The position numbers and the translations under genes were made by a program. A DNA stretch of 64,000 nucleotides from NCBI GenBank assembly GCA_029465975.1, contig CM055761.1, forward strand, positions 495,853 through 559,852, written 5' to 3'. The notes beneath the pieces are model-generated. The model saw only the letters and a program-made list of their open reading frames with translations. It was not told the origin of the DNA and searched no databases. Below are positions 58,061 to 64,000 of the stretch, piece after piece (the first letter of the stretch is position 1; each line of letters starts with the position of its first letter). Source of the stretch: Dallia pectoralis. Taxonomy: Eukaryota > Chordata > Actinopteri > Esociformes > Umbridae.

Positions 58061-59205
58061 ACAAACATTCAGCACCATACAGAACTGTATGTAAATGTAG
58101 AACACAACATTCTGACCCACATGTTTGTATCATATCAGAAAAACCCTCTGTATCTATGTTAGGCTTTTATTAAATATTTTTCTTGGGAATAGTATCTTTT
58201 ATTTAGCTATTTATCTTTTTGTGTGAGATGAGAATCTCAGGCAGCAGTGTCCTGCCCTGCAGTGGGCTACGAGCTGGAGGGAGCAGGCTGGGAGAGGAGC
58301 AGGCAGGCAGGAGGGAGGGAGCCTGGGCAGAGAGGGAGGGAGGGAGCCTGGGCGATAGAAGCAGCCATGAGGCTGAGGAGACCGTGGCTAGCCCTGGTTC
58401 CTTCAGAAGTCCTGCCAAGCTGCGGCCGGGAGACTGGGGACCTCTGCCATTGGTCGTGGGGCAGCGAATAAAAATATTTTACAGATGTTTGATGCCAGGC
58501 CCGGGAGCCAGTTGGGTATTTAGCTGTTTTCAAAGGTCTCTGGGTCTGTGTGTGGTCTGTGTGTGCGTGCTGTGTTTTGGTGTATTTTAATGGGGGGAGG
58601 TGGGGCCACAGTATGTCCAAGTAGCCATTGGTCAGTGCTTAGGAGCTGTTAGAGAGCTTGTGGTGTTGAGGTACTGTTCCTTGGAGAACAAGTCCTAAAA
58701 TATGCTAGGTGAGCTAGGGGTGATGTAGAGAATGACAGGAGGGAATAAGGACAGTACCGGGTTGTAAGAGTTGTTATTGTTGTTTGGTTGGATTTCACTA
58801 CTTCATTCTGTGTTAGCAATGCTGGGTTAGACAAGTCCTGGTTGACAGTTTTATGCTGAATATCTATATCATCTTTCCAGTCCCTCTGAAGCCTCCTAAA
58901 ACACTCTGCTTTGCTCTTCAACAGCAACCTTGTCTTGAAGTTATCGTCTTGTTTGAAGAAGTCAGTTGGCAAGGACTGGTGTCAAGGTCAGTTGGCAAAG
59001 AATGCATCCACTGTTGAAAAGGCGCATGTTGACGTTTTTCCATGTATGCAGCATGGCACTGGGTCAGACCGCTGGGTCAAACCGCTGGGTCAAAACGTTG
59101 GGTCAAAACGTTGCCACAGAACTCCTGGTATTTGAAGGTTTTGTGCTTTTTTTCATGTTCCAGTTGTCAATAATATTATTGTACTACAGGAAAAAGAAGG
59201 GACAG
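58061..59205. other. Unique spacer
   Basis: GGAGGGAGCCTGG-type small G-rich duplications lie at 58,290-58,355 and CGCTGGGTCAAA triplicates at 59,070-59,110. No gene is recognised. Confidence 0.4.
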
Positions 59206-59210
59206 AAGTA

Positions 59211-60072
59211 GGAGGGGAGGAACGTGAGGGGAGGAACGTGAGGGGAGGAACGTGAGGGGAGGAACGTGAGGGGAGGAACGTGAGGGGAGGAACGGGAGGG
59301 GAGGAACGTGAGGGGAGGAACGTGAGGGGAGGAACGTGAGGGGAGGAACGTGAGGGGAGGAACGTGAGGGGAGGAACGTGAGGGGAGGAACGTGGGCGGA
59401 GGGGAGTAACGGAACGGGAGGGGGATGAACGGGAGGGGAGGAACGGGACGTGGGGGAGGGGAGGAACGGGACGGGAGGGGGAGGAACGGGAGGGACGGGA
59501 CATGGGGGAGGGGAGTAGGGGGACGGGAGGGGGAGGAACGGGACGTGAGGGGAGGAACGGCACGGGAGGAACGGGAGGGGAGGAACGTGAGGGGGAGGAA
59601 CGGGAGGGACGTGAGGGGAGGAACGTGAGGGGAGGGACGTGAGGGGAGGAATGGGAGGAGAGGGACGTGAGGGGAGGGGAGGAACGTGAGGGGAGGGGAG
59701 GAACGGGAGGTGAGGAACGGGAGGGGAGGAACGGGAGGGGAGGGACGGGAGGGGGAGGAACGGCACGGGAGGGGGAGGAACGGGAGGGGAGGGACGGGAC
59801 ATGGGGGGAGGGGAGTAGGGGGACGGGAGGGGGAGGGGAGGGGAGGGACGGGACGTGAGGGGAGGAACGGCACGGGAGGAACGGGAGGGGAGGAACGTGA
59901 GGGGGAGGGATGGGAGGGGAGGAATGGGAGGGGAGGGATGTGAGGGGAGAGGAGGAACGTGAGGGGAGGGGAGGGGAGGAACGGGAGGTGAGGAACGGGA
60001 CGGGAGGGGAGGAACGGGAGGGGAGGGACGGGAGGGGGAGGAACGGCACGGGAGGGGGAGGAACGGGAGGGA
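59211..60072. repeat. 860-bp polypurine minisatellite
   Basis: Units of 14 bp (GGGGAGGAACGTGA), regular until about 59,390, then a mixture of GGGAGGGGAGGAACGGGA variants. A block at about 59,460-59,600 recurs near 59,750-59,900. The strand is nearly pure purine apart from C and T of ACGTG. The minus strand gives Pro/Ser/Arg frames of about 300 codons in three phases, which are artefacts. Confidence 0.95.
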
Positions 60073-60589
60073 ATTTTTTGTTGTTGTTGCAATCAGGACT
60101 TTCTGGGCTGATAACTTCTCTGATGTGAAAATTATATTTTTGTTCTTTTCACCGTTTATATTTCTCTCCTCTTTTCCCATGTCTTTTTTTCTGTTACTTT
60201 TGCCTTCCTTTTCCTTTATTACTTTGCTCTTTTGTGTAGATGTTTTACTGTGATGAAAGACTTAAATCACTTGACTTCTGGTAGCCTATGCTAATTGTTC
60301 ATTTATTATGTGTGATCAAGGTTTTTCTCTACATATCCGAAGGGCAGGTAACGCAAAGCCTGTAGATTAGCATAATTTGTAGACAATTCGTTACTGTGTG
60401 TTTCCGTGGCACGGAAAATCCTTAAGTGAGAGATCAATACATTTAATTCTTGTCTATCTGATGCAGTTCATTGTAGCTCAAATGTAACTAGCCCTGTAGG
60501 TCAAATGGAATTGGGCATCTCTAGCTTTACAGTCTTCTACTTCAACCATGACCAGAAAAGACTGTTTCTCAGTATCCCATAAAACATTC

Positions 60590-60628
60590 AGACGGCGTCG
60601 CGATACAGAGGGCGTCGCGATACAGAAG
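60590..60628. repeat. GGCGTCGCGATACAGA direct repeat
   Basis: The 18-bp GGCGTCGCGATACAGA(GG/AG) is present twice in tandem. TCGCGA is palindromic and the CpG content is locally high. Confidence 0.8.
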
Positions 60629-60964
60629 AGGCGTTCTATGAACGTTAACTCCACCATAAAAAAGGGGCATAGTGCCAGAGAGAGACAAACACCTGTGTGT
60701 GTGTGTGTGTGTGTGTGTACGCTTGTTTAATGAATCTCTGGTTGTGTGTGTGTACGCCGCTTGTGTTCTGTGAATCTCTGGTGTGTTTATTCTGTATGAC
60801 TGCATGATTAGTACAGTTCTGAGTAACTTCTCCAGAGGACACCTGACAACATGCTCTGTTTACTGTCCCTCAGGCGTTAGGTTTGACTTCTTCAGGTTAA
60901 ACTGGTTAGTTTATTTTTTGTGAAATTCTAGTGTAAAACGTATAAAGGTTGACAACCACAGTTG

Positions 60965-61977
60965 CTGTATCGGCTCTATATTAGTGTCAGATTAACATGG
61001 TTTGGCCCTATATTAGTGTCAGATTAATATGGTTTGGCCCTATATTAGTGTCAGATTAACATGGTTTGGCCCTATATTAGTTTCAGATTAACATGGTTTG
61101 GCCCTATATTTGTGTCAAGATTAACATGGTTTGGCCCTATATTAGTGTCAGATTAACATGGTGTGGCGCTATATTAGTGTCAGATTAACATGGTTTGGCC
61201 CTATATTAGTGTCAGATTAACATGGTTTGGCCCTACATTAGTGTCAGATTAACATGGTTTGGCCCTATATTAGTGTCAGATAAACATGGTTTGGCCCTAT
61301 ATTAGTGTCAGATTAACATGGTTTGGCCCTATATTAGTGTCAGATTAACATGGTTTGGCCCTATATTTGTGTCAGATTAACATGGTTTGGCCCTATATTA
61401 GTGTCAGATTAACATAGTTTGGCCCTATATTAGTGTCAGATAAACATGGTTTGGCCCTATATTAGTGTCAGATTAACATGGTTTGGCCCTATATTAGTGT
61501 CAGATTAACATGGTTTGGCCCTATATTTGTGTCAGATTAACATGGTTTGGCCCTATATTAGTGTCAGATTAACATGGTTTGGCCCTATATTAGTGTCAGA
61601 TAAACATGGTTTGGCCCTATATTAGTGTCAGATTAACATGGTTTGGCCCTATATTAGTGTCAGATTAACATGGTTTGGCCCTCAGATTAACATGGTTTGG
61701 CCCTATATTAGTGTCAGATTAACATGGTTTGGCCCTATATTAGTGTCAGATAAACATGGTTTGGCCCTATATTAGTGTCAGATTAACATGGTTTGGCCCT
61801 ATATTAGTGTCAGATTAACATGGTTTGGCCCTATATTTGTGTCAGATTAACATGGTTTGGCCCTATATTAGTGTCAGATTAACATGGTTTGGCCCTATAT
61901 TAGTGTCAGATTAACATGGTTTGGCCCTATATTAGTGTCAGATTAACATGGTTTGGCCCTATATTAGTGTCAGATAA
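60965..61977. repeat. 32-bp minisatellite, about 31 copies
   Basis: The unit is TTTGGCCCTATATTAGTGTC plus AGATTAACATGG. Point variants (ATAAACATGG, TATTTGTG) recur every five or six units, indicating block duplication of about 190 bp. Confidence 0.95.
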
Positions 61978-62966
61978 AAAAATGTGTGCAGTTCTTTTAG
62001 ACAAAGTCCACTTGAAGAATTCCCAAAATAAGGACAAAATGTAGCGATAAAAGCTTATTGAAGCATAGCAATTGAATATGCTTAATAATCCTCACCATAT
62101 TTGTTATTATTCATGCTTACCCATCATGCCTGACGGTTTTGTTATTGTTCCATTTCAATTTTAAAAGCCGTGGGACACAAACACTATTCCAGGCGGTCAA
62201 CGACAGTGTTGAGGAGTTTCCTTATGTGATTCTATTTGTCTCCTCTGGTGTAATGTTCTATTAGTGGTTGTTATGGAAATACATCGACAGGCAGTCTGGA
62301 CCTGGTAATCCCTGGATTTAGCCCAACATGAACGCTCTGCCTCACGTTTGTTTTCAGCTATGTAACTAGACATGCCTGGGAACCACTCTTCTCACATTAC
62401 TAATGCTTCTGACATCTTGCTCTTGTCGTTTTGCTTCATCCGCACTGGAACACTGATGCAGGATAAATGCTTCTAACTATCAGGGGGACCAAGCTGCCGA
62501 GACGGAATTAGATATAAACAGTTTCTTGGGAAAGGGACCCAAAAGGTTGAGTTGCTCAATGATGCGGCAATATAGAGAATCTGGAGAACACATTCTGATG
62601 GCCAAAAAGTGATAGAATCAGTTGTCATTTCATTCCATCGCCTAAAGGACCCGTGCACCATAAAATAATGACACAGGAAGACGGGGAGGAAGAAAGGAGA
62701 GAGATGGTAGAGTAAGATAAAGGATGCTGCCAACGGATCTGTAGGCTTGTGTTAGCATGATCGCTAGGCGGCTGTGCAGCAAGCCCTTAAGCCCCGTCTA
62801 ACACAGGGATCTACCCTAGCCCACTAGCATAGCCCTGTGCTATTACATGTCACATTCCATCCTAGTCCCAAAGGTGATAAAGCTAATTTTGTTTAGGTCT
62901 GTGACATGGCTAACAAGGAAAACTCTGCCTGCCCCTGTTAGCCCTGGAGCTGTGTGTGTTGTCGTG

Positions 62967-62998
<32 letters not shown>

Positions 62999-64000
62999 AA
63001 GCAATGTGAGAGTTTGAAGTAAGCTGGAGCCCAAACACATCACTTCTCAGCCAGGACCGTTTACAGGCCACTCAAAAGCTTGAGACAGAAGCTTGTAGTT
63101 AGAATAAGATTTGATGGCCATATACTAGCAGGACGGCTGTAGAATTGCTATATTTTCCCTCCACACAAATGTCTGGTGCCGTTCAATGAAGTATAATGGT
63201 AGAGTGTTTGGTTGTGGTTAAACCATTTATGGACCGTGTTATTGTCTGGCTGGCCAACATGACAGCCGTAGCATTCAATTCAACTCATTCATTAACACTA
63301 CATAAACGCAGGTGGACATTTTTCTTTTGTAATTTAAGAAAATTAGCTTGTGTTTATCTACTCTTGAATTGTATCGGTAAAATAGCTTGTTTCATTGAAA
63401 CAAAACAGAGACAGACCCTGTTGACGGAGATTCATTAGCGGCCAGGATCAGATGAATCCAGCATAGTGTTCGATCTTTTATGATTGTAATCAGTTTGTCT
63501 TTACTCAGAAGTGGAATGTGTTTGTTTGTCAAGTGATCATTAGCATCCTCCTTGGCCGTCCGCCTTTAGACATCAAACGGAGACGGCCACGCACAGCGCT
63601 AACGAAGCTAACGAACCAGCGAGCCTGGTGCCTTCTGCTGTTGGCCACCTGCTGGAGTGAGGGTGGCGGTACAAAAGGACTCCCACCCCTCAAGGAGTCC
63701 TCAGAGCTGATCTGTAAATTCACAATGGGTTGAGAGGTGGCCTGTGTCTTTACACACGTGCCAACTAGGCCGAGCAAAAGAGGGAAGGAAGAGCGGAGAA
63801 CACCTGCATGCACTCTACACCTCTATGGCAGACGTGTGTGTGTGTGTGGGTGTGTGTGTGGGTGGGTGGGTGGTGAGGTAGGGGTGGGCTGCGGATAGGA
63901 GAAGGGGTTTGGAGAAGAACAGCACAGTTTGCACCGACTCAGGCTTTAATGGGCTGACAAGGTCCCATTTGCTCAGGAGACTGAGGCCAGATACTTCAAA
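61978..64000. other. Right-flank unique sequence
   Basis: No gene is recognised. (GT)n microsatellites lie at 62,972-62,998 and 63,833-63,875. GCTAACGAAGCTAACGAA at 63,598-63,616 is a short direct repeat. Confidence 0.4.

Noticed and set aside
59153..60180. Pro/Ser/Arg-rich frames of about 300 codons on the minus strand
   Set aside because: Three overlapping phases of the same polypurine minisatellite; composition simply mirrors the repeat.
63518..63813. Overlapping 71- and 94-codon frames near the right edge
   Set aside because: No family features, splice context or composition to support a coding exon.

Overview
The window reads as vertebrate nuclear DNA from a teleost fish. Genes are split by GT-AG introns and the spacers are AT-rich. 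Remnants of several Tc1-family transposons, a hAT-like MITE and degenerate tRNA-derived SINEs of a type common in salmonid/esocid and other teleost genomes are present. The most visible property is an extreme load of minisatellites: more than twenty arrays with units of 9-66 bp. Many of them create long but meaningless open frames.

The gene order is conserved vertebrate synteny (human 1q31: DENND1B - C1orf53 - LHX9 - NEK7). From left to right: (i) 1-17,495 is most simply intron 2 of dennd1b (minus strand), holding a 4-kb GT-rich minisatellite, five smaller arrays, Tc1 relics and a MITE. (ii) dennd1b coding exon 2 (17,496-17,560) and the first coding exon (19,470-19,486), separated by an intron with 9-bp and 63-bp minisatellites; a CRE-containing promoter candidate lies at about 19.7 kb. 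(iii) 20-25.9 kb is intergenic, with 20-bp and 28-bp arrays, an unidentified 153-codon minus-strand frame and a Tc1 relic. (iv) The c1orf53 homologue (DUF5522-type protein, three coding segments, 25,941-27,747, plus strand). (v) 28-37 kb is the lhx9 upstream region. (vi) lhx9 is complete (plus strand, five coding exons 37,044-44,039, 400 aa: LIM1, LIM2, homeodomain). The alternative last exon of the homeodomain-truncated LHX9-alpha isoform is preserved at 46,294-46,350. (vii) Downstream are a 1.7-kb 21-bp minisatellite and further arrays. A candidate promoter plus noncoding first exon ends with a splice donor at 53,369; by synteny this may belong to nek7. The last 10 kb hold repeats, a SINE relic and a Tc1 relic.

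The most unusual biology is inside lhx9. Three successive splice junctions have been turned into tandem repeats. The exon 2 acceptor is the last unit of a minisatellite of about 38 units. The exon 2 donor lies in an 86-bp duplication. The exon 3 donor, with 41 bp of coding sequence, is amplified eight-fold at 46-bp spacing. In addition, the 3' UTR region carries a 73-bp inverted copy (66/73 identical by eye) of the homeodomain-coding part of exon 4, so a mature lhx9 transcript could fold exon 4 against its own 3' UTR. All identities and counts were made by eye; no database search was run.
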